Assembly: GCA_036782775.1 (NCBI GenBank)
Contig: DAIPYJ010000003.1
Coordinates: 1 to 64,000, forward strand
Source of the DNA: CF-13 sp036782775
GTDB lineage: Bacteria > Chloroflexota > Dormibacteria > CF-121
DNA length: 64,000 nucleotides
Direction: 5' to 3'
This document shows positions 45,933-55,011 of this stretch, one piece after another. The notes under the pieces were generated by a model. It ran no database searches, was not told the origin of the DNA, and was given only the letters and a program-made list of their open reading frames with translations. Position 1 is the stretch's first letter; every line of letters starts with the position of its first letter. The position numbers and the translations under genes are program-made.

Positions 45933-46700
45933 TCATCGACGTGGCTCCCATCTGAAGAATTTCGTGGCCGCGATCAGTCCTCCCACGGTCCAAATTGCAA
46001 GGATGAGGATGTCTGACCAATAGAACCTTGTCCCGAGGAAGGCTGCCTGCATACTGGTACCGAAATGGCTCACGGGAAACACCTTGGCGATCCACACGAT
46101 CCAGGGAGGGGAGCTGTTGCCGAGCGGGATGAACACACCTGATGCGAACAAAAGGGGGAAGATAGTGGCGCCTACGACTGCAGGCGCCGCGTCAGCATTC
46201 GGAATGACGGCGGTGACTGCAAATGCAAGAGAACTGAAACAGGCAGCCCCGACGCAGAACGCGACAGCAAAGGAAAGAAGGTTTGCTCCACTTGGAATCG
46301 AAGCATGGTATGCAATGCTGCCAAAGGCAGCAGTGATGACGACAAGCAGCCCACCGATAAGGACAGCGTGTATCACCTTGGCAGCAAAGTAAGCCACTGG
46401 AGGCATAGGAGTACCTCGTGTCCGCTTGAGCAAGCCATAGTGACGCTGGGCTGCGACTGCTACCGCGATGTTGTTGTAACAGGTGCTTATCACACCCCAG
46501 GTGGCCATCATTCCCACGTAATAAGTGGACTGATCAAACACTCGGCTACCAACGTGCACACGGTAGTGACCTAACATGGCGGCAAGGATTACGAGGAACA
46601 TCAGTGGCATCACAAAGGTGAAGAATGCGGCCATGGGGTTGCGCCAATAAGAGCGGTTGAGGTACCGAATCTGAGATAACGCGAGCCTGAACGTGTTCAT
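45933..46700 (-). CDS. ABC-2 type transporter permease
   Basis: A 255-residue membrane protein with about six helices. The opening FRLALSQIRYLNRSYWRNPMAAFFTFVMPLMFLVI and the later NADAAPAVVGATIFPLLFASGVFIPLGNSSPPWI fit DrrB/ABC-2 exporters. The start overlaps the stop of the ATPase (ATGA), so the two are made together. It probably exports a small molecule or drug, and the position beside the peptide synthetase genes suggests export of, or resistance to, their product. Confidence 0.85.
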   Translation of the reverse strand: MNTFRLALSQIRYLNRSYWRNPMAAFFTFVMPLMFLVILAAMLGHYRVHVGSRVFDQSTYYVGMMATWGVISTCYNNIAVAVAAQRHYGLLKRTRGTPMPPVAYFAAKVIHAVLIGGLLVVITAAFGSIAYHASIPSGANLLSFAVAFCVGAACFSSLAFAVTAVIPNADAAPAVVGATIFPLLFASGVFIPLGNSSPPWIVWIAKVFPVSHFGTSMQAAFLGTRFYWSDILILAIWTVGGLIAATKFFRWEPRR

Positions 46701-47614
46701 GTGGATCCAGATCCGTTAGTCGTCGCGTTCGCACTTGTCAGCTCTAGGTAGACGTCTTCGAGCGAAGGTCGTACGACGCGCAGAGAGTCAAGACTCACTC
46801 CTGTCGCGAGCGCCCATGCACTTAGCGCGTGAATCGTTTTTGTGAGGTTCCCGGGCACGAATTCCAGCTCTCCGTCCCTGCGCTTCTGCGCGCACAGACC
46901 AGCAGGCGGACATGTGCCAGAGGGAAGGCTCAAAAGAATCCGGGCTTCGGACGCGCTTCGGCCTCCGAGAGTAGAGGGGTCTCCGGCGGCGACAATACGG
47001 CCTTTAGAAATGACCGCAACACGGTCGGCGAGATACTGCGCCTCGTCCATATAGTGGGTGGTCAGCAGGACCGTCTTCCCGAGTTCACGCAGGTTTCTTA
47101 CGACCTCCCACGCTTCACGGCGCGCAGAAGGGTCGAATCCTGTGGTTGGCTCATCGAGGAATAGCAGGTCCGGGTCGCCAGCGAGACCAATGGCCATGTC
47201 GAGACGTCGCTGCTGCCCACCTGACAGACGAGAGACGCGCTGGCCTCGCATCTCAGATAAACCGACCAGTTGCAATAGTTCGGCGACACTCTTCCGCTTT
47301 GGATAGTAGCTCGCGTACATTTCGAGCATTTCCGAAACGGTCAGATAGGGCTCGATGCCGGTGGATTGCAGAACGATGCCTATCCTGGGTCGAATCCGAT
47401 CTGATTCCGTGTTCGGATCGAATCCGAGGACCGAGACGGACCCTCCATCGCGATGGGTGTAACCCTCGAGTATCTCGAGTGTGGTTGTCTTTCCGGCGCC
47501 GTTCGGCCCAAGTAGGGCGAAGACTTCACCCTGTTCAATCCGGAGGTCGATTCCGCGGAGGGCCTCGACTCCACCGTAGGACTTGCACATTCCTTCCACG
47601 ATTACAGCGGTCAT
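46697..47614 (-). CDS. ABC exporter ATP-binding protein (DrrA-like)
   Basis: A 305-residue ATPase. Walker A is GPNGAGKTT, the signature is LSGGQQRRLDMAIGLAGDP, Walker B LLFLDEPTTGFDP, and there is an H-loop in VLLTTHYMDEAQ. The C-terminal accessory domain (about 220-300) fits DrrA-type exporters. The ATG at 47614 is the natural start. It forms a pair with the permease at 45933-46700. Likely role: self-protection or export for the neighbouring peptide cluster. Confidence 0.88.
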   Translation of the reverse strand: MTAVIVEGMCKSYGGVEALRGIDLRIEQGEVFALLGPNGAGKTTTLEILEGYTHRDGGSVSVLGFDPNTESDRIRPRIGIVLQSTGIEPYLTVSEMLEMYASYYPKRKSVAELLQLVGLSEMRGQRVSRLSGGQQRRLDMAIGLAGDPDLLFLDEPTTGFDPSARREAWEVVRNLRELGKTVLLTTHYMDEAQYLADRVAVISKGRIVAAGDPSTLGGRSASEARILLSLPSGTCPPAGLCAQKRRDGELEFVPGNLTKTIHALSAWALATGVSLDSLRVVRPSLEDVYLELTSANATTNGSGST

Positions 47615-47636
47615 TTTGGTGGGGGCCCTCGCCGGC

Positions 47637-48200
47637 CTATCTTGGCGCTGCTCGCAAGCTAACGCTGCTGAGGAACAGTTGAGTCGGCACGCTGGAGAGG
47701 GAGTTCGTGGCGCACGCTTGGACGTATGTGGTGCTTGGCTGGGCGAGACCGAGCTCCTCCGCACGCCCGCCATACAAACCAGCGAAGCTCACGACACCGC
47801 CGCCTGGGAACCGAACCTCGCTGAAAGTCATAGGAAAGGCGTCACCAGCGAACTGCAACGTCGCGTTGCCGCTCGTACTGCCGGTCAAACAGGAGAGCAG
47901 GCCGCCACCTGTGGCCGTATAGGACATAGGAGCTCGGATCAATTGCGCCCGCCTACCGGGTTGGGACAGCCTGCCGAAGCACGAGCCCATCGTCGAGACG
48001 CTAATCGTCGTCGGCGTGAGGAGAGAGCCGAGAGGCGGCGAATGGTCAACAGTTCCAACCGACTGACATGTTCCGGTGAATGAATCGGGGCCTGCTCCCA
48101 TAGCGGGGCGCGTGGCAACGACCTGAACCGCGCTCGCCAAGAGCCCGGTTGCGAGTGCGATGGACCCGACGAGCTTCATCAGGTTGCGACAGACTCCCAT
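47637..48200 (-). CDS. hypothetical secreted protein
   Basis: About 187 residues. A basic start and hydrophobic core (LMKLVGSIALATGLLASAVQVVA) look like a signal peptide. The mature part has several Cys and much Ser/Thr/Gly, with no known domain. Starts at 48200, 48179 or 48251 are possible, and none has a clear ribosome site. It lies between MbtH and the exporter on the same strand and may be part of the same cluster. Function unknown. Confidence 0.5.
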   Translation of the reverse strand: MGVCRNLMKLVGSIALATGLLASAVQVVATRPAMGAGPDSFTGTCQSVGTVDHSPPLGSLLTPTTISVSTMGSCFGRLSQPGRRAQLIRAPMSYTATGGGLLSCLTGSTSGNATLQFAGDAFPMTFSEVRFPGGGVVSFAGLYGGRAEELGLAQPSTTYVQACATNSLSSVPTQLFLSSVSLRAAPR

Positions 48201-48462
48201 GGAAAGAAGTTCGGGCGCCGCCCTGGAAATTCCTACCCCCAGACGACTCACCCAGGGAGCACCCTAGAGCTCTTCCTCGTATCCACTCCCACCACTGCCC
48301 AGCCCGCAGGCGGACGCAGCACACATGAGGACTTCGAGCCCGCCGCGATCAGATACCGGTCAGGCGCGGCGACCGGCCCTGTCAGCAGCGGCCGCCGGAG
48401 TCCAGTCGTCGCTTTCCAGGTCGGCCTGCGGGTTAGGTCACCGTGCGCCTCGAGGGCGCCAT

Positions 48463-48636
48463 TCAGGTCCAGATCTCCTCAATGCGATCGAGGCATAGTT
48501 CACGGCTTCCTTGAGTCCCCTCAGCTCGCCACCCCAGCGGCAGCGGACGGTAACTGGGCCAGACCGAGTACTGGCCCTCGTGGTTCTTCACGACCACGTA
48601 CTCCTCGTCGGTCGATGGAACCTTGGTATCAGTCAT
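48463..48636 (-). CDS. MbtH family protein
   Basis: A 57-residue protein, too short for many gene finders. The translation shows EEYVVVKNHEGQYSVWPSYRP, then LGWRAEG, then CLDRIEEIWT, matching the MbtH family with its conserved Trp residues (26, 36 and 56). MbtH proteins bind adenylation domains and are needed for the folding or activity of many of them. GGGAGGGG lies five bases before the ATG. It lies 85 bases after the C-A-T synthetase on the same strand, the usual arrangement. It may serve any of the three adenylation domains of the cluster. The C-terminal tail after EEIWT is short. Confidence 0.9.
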   Translation of the reverse strand: MTDTKVPSTDEEYVVVKNHEGQYSVWPSYRPLPLGWRAEGTQGSRELCLDRIEEIWT

Positions 48637-48721
48637 CGCACCCCTCCCATCGTGACGTGGACCACGTCATCACACTCTTCCGACAGACGGCTTCTCGAAG
48701 CTGTGGCGAGCGGCTTGGGTG

Positions 48722-51700
48722 TCACCCCTCGATCATGCGAGCATCAGCGCCGATTAGGCTCGCCTTTGCATCAATGTACGTCGCTAGCTCCCGCACAGAT
48801 GCATGCTCGAACAGGTCGATGACGTCGACGCTAGGTATCAACCGGCCTTTCAAGTCCTCGGCCATTTGCAAAGCCAGGAACGAGTCGCCCCCAATATCGA
48901 AAAAGCAGTCCCTCGGCCCAAAGCATGAATGCCCAAGCAACCCAACCCACAGTGTTCGTATCAAGTCCTCCGTCTCACCTGCGAATCGAGATTCGTGGTT
49001 TCCACGTGTTTCTGGCACCGGCAGAGCATTTCGGTCGACTTTGAGATTATTTGTAAGCGGAAACATGTCGAGCTCGATTATGGCCGACGGCATCATGTAA
49101 CTGGGTAGTGAGCCTTTGAGCTCACGCTTGACTGCCGGGATGTCAACCATCGCCGAGCCCGGGCACCGAACAACGTAAGCAAGAAGCTTGCCCGCCCACG
49201 GGCCATCTCGTCTTACTACTGCGGCCGCATCGGCCACGCCCCTGCAGTGCCGCAATGCCGATTCGACTTCACCCAGTTCGATGCGGTGTCCTCTGACCTT
49301 GACCTGATGATCTAGGCGGCCCAAGAACTCGATTGTCGAATCCGCATGCCTTCGCACAAGATCACCAGTAAGGTAGAGTCTTGCGCCTGGCCTATCGCTA
49401 AATGGGTCGGGTATGAATCGCTCAGCCGTTTGTCGCGGCCGTTTCCAATAACCACGGGCGACTCCCAGGCCGCCAATCGCAAGTTCTCCTTGGACACCAT
49501 CGGCTACAAGGCGCCCAAGCGAATCAAGCACGTAAAGCTGCGTGTTCTGAACGGCCCCCCCGATGCGAGCAGCATCGGTTCTCTTAGCCGATTCTGTGAC
49601 ATCGAGGCGCCGTGCCGCTGTCCATATTGTTGCCTCTGTGGGGCCATACATATTCCACACCTCGGCGACGTGGCTGAGGAGGCGCTGTACTAGATCGCCG
49701 GGAACCGCTTCCCCACCTGCGAGCACGCGGAGCTGTGACGGCGGATTCCACCCAATATCCTCGAGCAGGCGCCATGTAGTAGGTGTCGCCTGCATGATGG
49801 TTATGTGGTTCTCTTGAACGAGTGCCTCCACACGACGCGGATCAATCGTTTCAGCATCGGTCGCGATGACTACTTCTGCCCCAACGACTATCGGTAGAAG
49901 CAGTTCCAAGATGGAGATATCGAACGCATGCGTGGTGACTGCGAGTAGCCGGTCGCTACGGCTCATTCCTGGCGTTTTCTGCATTGAGTCCAGGAAATTG
50001 GCCAGAGCGCTCCTGGTTACGGCGACGCCTTTTGGCAGACCCGTCGATCCCGATGTGTAGATCAGGTACGCGTCCAGATCCGAACGCGGTTCTTGCCACG
50101 CAGTGGGCACATTTGGGCTGGTATCGATCGCCAGATCGCCAGCCTTGAGCCACACCGCATGCGGCATGGCATTCTGCAGAAATTCGCCACTCTCGGTTCC
50201 ATCCGAGACCCCGATCGCAAGTTCAGCGTCTTCAGCGATGAAGCGCAACCGATCTATCGGATACCGCGGGTCGAGCGGCACATACGTTGCTCCCGCTCTC
50301 ATGACGGAAAGAATTGTCGCGATCAGCTCGATCGACCGCTCGACGGCAACTCCTATGCGGGCCCCCTGACCTGCCCCGGCCGCGCAAAGCGCTCTGGCGC
50401 CCATGTCGACCCGCTGCTCTAGCTCAGCGTACGAAACCGCTTTTCCTCCACAACGAACTGCTATCCGATCGGGCTCCCTGCGCGCCCACACCCGAAGTTG
50501 CCTGTCGGCAAGAGGCAAGCCTGGTCCGCTCAGCTGCGGTCCTCTCGCGACCTTTTCGTCAACGTTTTCGGGTGCGACCGGTTCCGCCAAGGCAATGGGT
50601 CTTTCCGGGAAGCAAATGAGCATGTCCAGGAGGCGGATGAAGTCAGCGACCAATTTCTCCATTGTCTTCTGCGCGAACAGGTCCGTCCGAAATGTCAGTT
50701 CTCCGACAATGCAGCCTTGCCTCTGCGCAAATTTCACCGTTACGTCGCACTCCGAAGCGTTCCGAAACATAGGTATCTCCGAGGAGGCAATGCCGGGCAT
50801 CTCCAACTTGATCGGCTCGGAATTCTGATAGTCGAGCATGATTTGGAATACGGGCGCGTGGCCAAGGCTGCGGACCGGCCCAAGCCGCTTGAGGAGGTAC
50901 TCGAAGGGTACGTGCCGGTTCTCCTGCGCCTCGTGCCATGTCTCGTGTACGCGTTGTAGAAGACTCTGAAAGGACAGCCTCTCATCCACTTTCACACGTA
51001 GAACCAAACTGTTCTCGAAGCGCCCGACGATTCCCTCTAAAGCCTCTCCATACCTGCCGACATCGGGTACCCCGATGACAACGTCATCAGCCGACGCGTA
51101 ACGACTTAGCAATATTGCGAAGGCGGTAAGCACCACGACACGGGCAGTGCTGTCCTGCTCGACGGCCCATTGCCGTAAGCGGCGGCACGTTCCTCGAGGA
51201 ACGGCGAAATTGATAGTCTCCGCAGAATAGGATGCGACGACTGGGCGTGGATAGTCTGTCGGGATATCGACGCACGACGGAAAATCCGAGAGTTTTTCCT
51301 CCCAATAAGCCAGCTGCTTGTCAAGGAGGCCCCGCTCGAGCAAAGAATGCTGCCAGTGCGTAAAGTCTATATAGCTAGCCAACTCCTGGGCGTCGCTACT
51401 TTGCCCGTTGAGTATCGCCTTGTACTCCCGTCCTAGATCGTCAACAATGATCGCCAGCGAGCGTTCGTCAGATACGCACCCATCCAATGACAGAATTAGA
51501 GCGTGCCGCTCCTCGTCTAGCCTAAGAAGATCGAAGGCGACAAGGCGGCCCGTCTTCGTCCTTAGAGCGGGATGGCGGGATCGCACCTCGCCAACCATCT
51601 CTGAAAGAGCCGCCCCGTTCGCCTCAACCTCATGTATGGTCAACAACTCCGGAGCGTGGGCCCGAATTTCTTGCTTGGGCGTTCTGCCTGATGTGACTAC

Positions 51701-51976
51701 GGTACGAAGCGCCGGATGGCGTCGTGAGAGGCGCCGGACTGCCTCGGCCAGGGCTCCCAGGTTCAATACGCCTACAAGTTCAAACGCTATGGCTGAATCG
51801 TGTGCCGCGTTCGGCCCATGAAGAGCGTCGAGGAACCATAGTCGCTCCTGACCGAGCGATAGCGGCCCAACTACCTGGTCGCGCTGGGACTCAATCTCCG
51901 GGAGTTGGTAACGCGCCGGGTATTCGGCTCCGGCGGGGGACGCCGCCCGCCCACGTTCTTTCACAACCGCTTCCAT
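48722..51976 (-). CDS. nonribosomal peptide synthetase, C-A-T module (predicted Gly), C domain with lost active site
   Basis: A 1084-residue module. The condensation domain (about 35-460) has LSLGQERLWFLDALHG and RHPALR but no HHxxxDG: at residues 165-171 it reads DGCVSDE, so both His are lost. The adenylation domain (about 490-980) has TSGSTGLPKG, MYGPTEAT and K979. Its ten code residues are D686, I687, L690, Q729, L752, G754, M776, I784, W785 and K979 (DILQLGMIWK), one change from the Gly code DILQLGLIWK. The carrier domain has DIGGDS with Ser1032. No thioesterase follows. MbtH lies 85 bases downstream. Release or transfer of its product is unexplained. Confidence 0.9.
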   Translation of the reverse strand: MEAVVKERGRAASPAGAEYPARYQLPEIESQRDQVVGPLSLGQERLWFLDALHGPNAAHDSAIAFELVGVLNLGALAEAVRRLSRRHPALRTVVTSGRTPKQEIRAHAPELLTIHEVEANGAALSEMVGEVRSRHPALRTKTGRLVAFDLLRLDEERHALILSLDGCVSDERSLAIIVDDLGREYKAILNGQSSDAQELASYIDFTHWQHSLLERGLLDKQLAYWEEKLSDFPSCVDIPTDYPRPVVASYSAETINFAVPRGTCRRLRQWAVEQDSTARVVVLTAFAILLSRYASADDVVIGVPDVGRYGEALEGIVGRFENSLVLRVKVDERLSFQSLLQRVHETWHEAQENRHVPFEYLLKRLGPVRSLGHAPVFQIMLDYQNSEPIKLEMPGIASSEIPMFRNASECDVTVKFAQRQGCIVGELTFRTDLFAQKTMEKLVADFIRLLDMLICFPERPIALAEPVAPENVDEKVARGPQLSGPGLPLADRQLRVWARREPDRIAVRCGGKAVSYAELEQRVDMGARALCAAGAGQGARIGVAVERSIELIATILSVMRAGATYVPLDPRYPIDRLRFIAEDAELAIGVSDGTESGEFLQNAMPHAVWLKAGDLAIDTSPNVPTAWQEPRSDLDAYLIYTSGSTGLPKGVAVTRSALANFLDSMQKTPGMSRSDRLLAVTTHAFDISILELLLPIVVGAEVVIATDAETIDPRRVEALVQENHITIMQATPTTWRLLEDIGWNPPSQLRVLAGGEAVPGDLVQRLLSHVAEVWNMYGPTEATIWTAARRLDVTESAKRTDAARIGGAVQNTQLYVLDSLGRLVADGVQGELAIGGLGVARGYWKRPRQTAERFIPDPFSDRPGARLYLTGDLVRRHADSTIEFLGRLDHQVKVRGHRIELGEVESALRHCRGVADAAAVVRRDGPWAGKLLAYVVRCPGSAMVDIPAVKRELKGSLPSYMMPSAIIELDMFPLTNNLKVDRNALPVPETRGNHESRFAGETEDLIRTLWVGLLGHSCFGPRDCFFDIGGDSFLALQMAEDLKGRLIPSVDVIDLFEHASVRELATYIDAKASLIGADARMIEG

Positions 51977-52090
51977 CTGTCAATGACCTCGCATTGGTGG
52001 GAGATGCTGGTTACCGGGCATCCACTAGCCGATCCGTAGGCCAGCGGTTTCCATTGGACCGTCTCATGCGGGTACGACCTTGCGATAATG

Positions 52091-52510
52091 TCAGCGTGCA
52101 GCGCGTCCGTCCCGAGGCTTAGTCCGTAGCGCGTTGGCCGCCAAATGGCGTTTGATATCTTCGGGTGCGTCTCTGACGAGCCAAGCGAGACGTTGACCCT
52201 TAGTGACTCGTTTACCTCGGGGCACTACGATTTCCATGCACCACCCGTCGAACATAGAACGCACGGGGATTCCGGCTACAAAACCAATCACCTGACCTTG
52301 GTCGACGAATTGTCCGCGCTTATCCCCCGCGTCGGGATCCATAGTTGGAACAAATCGTCCGTCGGCAGGACTCACGACGAGGTAGGTATCGACGGCTAGG
52401 TGCTCTCCGGAGACGGGCGGCGTTACTGTGCCAGATTCTGGCGCTCCGTCCAGTTCGCCTAGCCTTGAATCAACGACGGTTCCCGTTGGCTCTGGTGGAG
52501 CAGTCGTCAT
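52091..52510 (-). CDS. biotin/lipoyl-like (biotinyl-domain) protein lacking the lysine motif
   Basis: A 139-residue protein. The part from about 43 to 115 resembles the biotin/lipoyl barrel: YLVVSPADGRFVP, GQFVDQGQVIGFV, GIPVRSMFDGWCMEIVVPRGKRVTKGQRLAWL. The usual MKM or DKA hairpin with the modified Lys is absent (PVRSMFDG in its place), so it cannot be biotinylated or lipoylated in the normal way. The rest is disordered. It lies between the C-A-T synthetase gene and a divergent hydrolase gene. A carrier or binding role in the cluster is possible, but unproven. Confidence 0.62.
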   Translation of the reverse strand: MTTAPPEPTGTVVDSRLGELDGAPESGTVTPPVSGEHLAVDTYLVVSPADGRFVPTMDPDAGDKRGQFVDQGQVIGFVAGIPVRSMFDGWCMEIVVPRGKRVTKGQRLAWLVRDAPEDIKRHLAANALRTKPRDGRAAR

Positions 52511-52583
52511 CGCACTCAGAGCCCTTCAGACCATCGGGTCGCCCCCGGAGGAAGCCTACGTATGGAGTCAGAACGCTTAGAAG

Positions 52584-53393
52584 ATGATGTCCTCACCTCT
52601 GTTTACTTCGCACTCGGCATCGACATTCCTTGGTCGTCGCTCGATGGCCCATACTTCGGCTATCGATATGGAGGGCCACGGGAAGCCTGTCATTCTCATC
52701 AACGGGTGGATGCGATCTCGCCACGAATGGCCTCGGTTCTTCATCGATCGTCTCGCCCGCGAATTCACAGTCATCAGGATGTCGCTCCGCGGGATGGACT
52801 CCACAGGCCCATGCCCATCGGACATCACGATGGTGCACCTTGCACAAGACTGCATGGAGTTGATTAAGGCCCAGAAACTCGAGCGGGTTTCCGTGATAGG
52901 GAACTCGCTAGGTGGCATGGTGGCTCAGGTAATGGCATGGTCCCAGCCGGCTCTCTTCGAAACCGTGGTGCTCATGAGCACCTCACCCCCCCGAATTGAT
53001 GGCGTTCGACTTCCCTTGGCCAGGAACCCCAAGCGAGCAACGACAGGGTCAAGTCGTGATCAACTCGCTTTCGAACGACGGGGCAACTCGGTCGCCACCG
53101 GTAGTCCGATCTCGTGGAACAACACGGCTTCTCTCCGCTCCGCTCTCATGCTCCTGAAAGCCATGCTCTCTCACGAGGACGAGGAGCGCCTGGCCGACAT
53201 TTCTGCGCCGTGCCTTGTGATTCATGGAGCAAGAGACTCGGTGATCCGGCCTGAACTCGGCCGTCGACTCGCGGAATGCGTTCCGAACAGTCGCTTCGTC
53301 TTGATGAAAGACGCCGGTCATGACCTCGTAAGTGAGCGGCCGGTCGCCACAGCCGAACTCGTGGCGGATTTCCTAAAGGTGGCCAAACCTTGA
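52584..53393 (+). CDS. alpha/beta hydrolase
   Basis: A 269-residue protein. The order of an alpha/beta hydrolase is clear: oxyanion strand VILINGWMRSRHEW, nucleophile elbow VIGNSLGGMVAQ (Ser near 108), acid in PCLVIHGARDSVIRP and His in KDAGHDLVSERP. The start may be ATG at 52584 or 52644. It is the only gene of the block, apart from the ends, on the plus strand. Since none of the synthetases has a thioesterase domain, a role in product release or editing is possible. It could equally be a general esterase. Confidence 0.82.
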   Translation: MMSSPLFTSHSASTFLGRRSMAHTSAIDMEGHGKPVILINGWMRSRHEWPRFFIDRLAREFTVIRMSLRGMDSTGPCPSDITMVHLAQDCMELIKAQKLERVSVIGNSLGGMVAQVMAWSQPALFETVVLMSTSPPRIDGVRLPLARNPKRATTGSSRDQLAFERRGNSVATGSPISWNNTASLRSALMLLKAMLSHEDEERLADISAPCLVIHGARDSVIRPELGRRLAECVPNSRFVLMKDAGHDLVSERPVATAELVADFLKVAKP

Positions 53394-53560
53394 GCTTGCC
53401 GCGTCGGGGCCGAGGCGCAGCTAGTGAAGCACCTCTCTCGCGCACTTCGGGTCTTGTGAAGGCCCCTTCTTACTTCCGGCCCATCAGCTCGACCAGCAAC
53501 CAACGAGCAGAGGTTGGCTTGCTCTCTATGAGGCAGACCCCCCAGGCACGGACTGGCGGT

Positions 53561-54106
53561 CTACGAGTCGTCGGATTGAACTGCGCATAGCTCGACAATG
53601 ATTGTCGCCTTTGTGCCTACCAAACCTCGCAAGCGGTTCAAGCCGAACTCTCTACGGTCTAGATCTACGTGCGCCTGAACTTCAAGGTTCCTATCATGGT
53701 TGACGATGGCGTCAACATTCAACGAAACCTCTCGGGTCACGCCCTTGAAAGACAATCTGCCATCGACAATGCCATTTCCCTCCGGGACATTCGCCATCCA
53801 CCCATCAAATTCTATTCTTGGTGCTCGACCCGCATCGAGGAACGTTGCAGATCGCACGCTCTTGTCTCGCCAACGGTTACCAGATTCAAAGCTCATAGCA
53901 TCTATGGCTACCTTCGCCTCACCGGAAGTCGGGGATGTGACGCTGATCACGCCTGAGCTCACTTTCATCGACCCAAGCACCGTTCCCAGCCCGAACATAT
54001 GCTTCATCCTGATGCGGATGCGACTTCTTTCTGGCTCGACTGTGTAGTCACCGATGCTCGCCTCGGGAGTCATTCGATTACCGCCGCTGCCTGTCTGGGC
54101 GGTCAT
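53561..54106 (-). CDS. YceI family protein
   Basis: A 181-residue beta-barrel protein. The usual elements are ASIGDYTVEPERSRIRIRMKHMFGLGTVLGSMKV at the start, FDGWMANVPEGNGIVDGRLSFKGVTREVSLNVDA in the middle and REFGLNRLRGLVGTKATIIVELCAV at the end. YceI proteins bind polyisoprenoids or amphiphilic lipids. The start overlaps the stop of the lipoprotein gene (ATGA), so the two are coupled. No signal peptide is evident, so this member is probably cytoplasmic. Confidence 0.82.
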   Translation of the reverse strand: MTAQTGSGGNRMTPEASIGDYTVEPERSRIRIRMKHMFGLGTVLGSMKVSSGVISVTSPTSGEAKVAIDAMSFESGNRWRDKSVRSATFLDAGRAPRIEFDGWMANVPEGNGIVDGRLSFKGVTREVSLNVDAIVNHDRNLEVQAHVDLDRREFGLNRLRGLVGTKATIIVELCAVQSDDS

Positions 54107-55011
54107 GACGGAGTCGTAGATTCAAGCGTTCTCGTCAAGCTAGAGCTGAACGAGAACGAATTGTAGGTTCCGCTTTGCTTGATACTCTGATATCGATCAA
54201 TACCGGTCATAGGATCGACCCAATCTGTTTCTTCAGTCTTAGAGTTCACACTCCCTTGTGTGGTAACAGTTGTATCGACTTCGTATGCCGTCGTCAGTCC
54301 TCCTCCAAAAGACGTCTGATGGAAGCCAGAAATCTGTCCGGTTATAGATGCCGTCATCGATCCGCAATCGCCTGTGCCGGAGAACGTATAACCCGTCGCC
54401 GGAGACGGGTTGGCAACCTTGATGGGCGGCGTGAAGGTGCAGTTGTACGTCACCGTCTGGCCACCGAAGGTCTCCCGCTGCACTTGAGTAACCAACCACA
54501 AACCTGCTGAGTTGATTGCGTACGTCGTATCGGTCGAGGGTTGCGCCGTGTTGGCAAAGCTTCGCCACATCTGGGTCCACGCCCCTTCACCAGATGAAGC
54601 AGGCGGCTCGATGACAATCGTGCCTGTGGGTGGGAAGCTCTGACTCATCACTCCGACTGACATACTGCCTGTCTGGTGATACGAGTAGGTCCCAGGCACG
54701 GTTGGAGCCTCTCCTCGGGCCGGCGCATCTGTTGGGAGGGTCGTGCTGGGCGTCAGGGCTGCCGAAGGACCGGAAGGATGAGTAGTAACTGAACTACCTG
54801 CCACAGGACCCGGGGACCCGTCACCTGGCTTGGTTGTTGAAGTCGAGGGAGCTCCTTCGTGGTGCATCGTGGACAGGGCGGCTTGCCTTCCGGTCGCCTG
54901 CCCGCATCCTGAGATAGCCAGCGCAAGCACACCTGTGAGGAGCACCCATCCGGCCTTGGGTAGACGAGGTAGGTGCACTACACCACCGAGGGACACGGAG
55001 GTCTTGATCAC
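54103..55011 (-). CDS. lipoprotein of unknown function
   Basis: A 302-residue protein. A signal peptide ends in LAISGC (lipobox, Cys36), followed by a long Ser/Thr/Pro-rich stretch to about residue 110. The rest is a beta-rich domain with several TTYxx and TVTxxC motifs. It starts with GTG directly after the stop of the desaturase gene and is coupled to the YceI gene downstream. No known domain is recognised. It may bind or transport a lipid-like compound at the surface, in view of its neighbours. Confidence 0.65.
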   Translation of the reverse strand: MIKTSVSLGGVVHLPRLPKAGWVLLTGVLALAISGCGQATGRQAALSTMHHEGAPSTSTTKPGDGSPGPVAGSSVTTHPSGPSAALTPSTTLPTDAPARGEAPTVPGTYSYHQTGSMSVGVMSQSFPPTGTIVIEPPASSGEGAWTQMWRSFANTAQPSTDTTYAINSAGLWLVTQVQRETFGGQTVTYNCTFTPPIKVANPSPATGYTFSGTGDCGSMTASITGQISGFHQTSFGGGLTTAYEVDTTVTTQGSVNSKTEETDWVDPMTGIDRYQSIKQSGTYNSFSFSSSLTRTLESTTPS

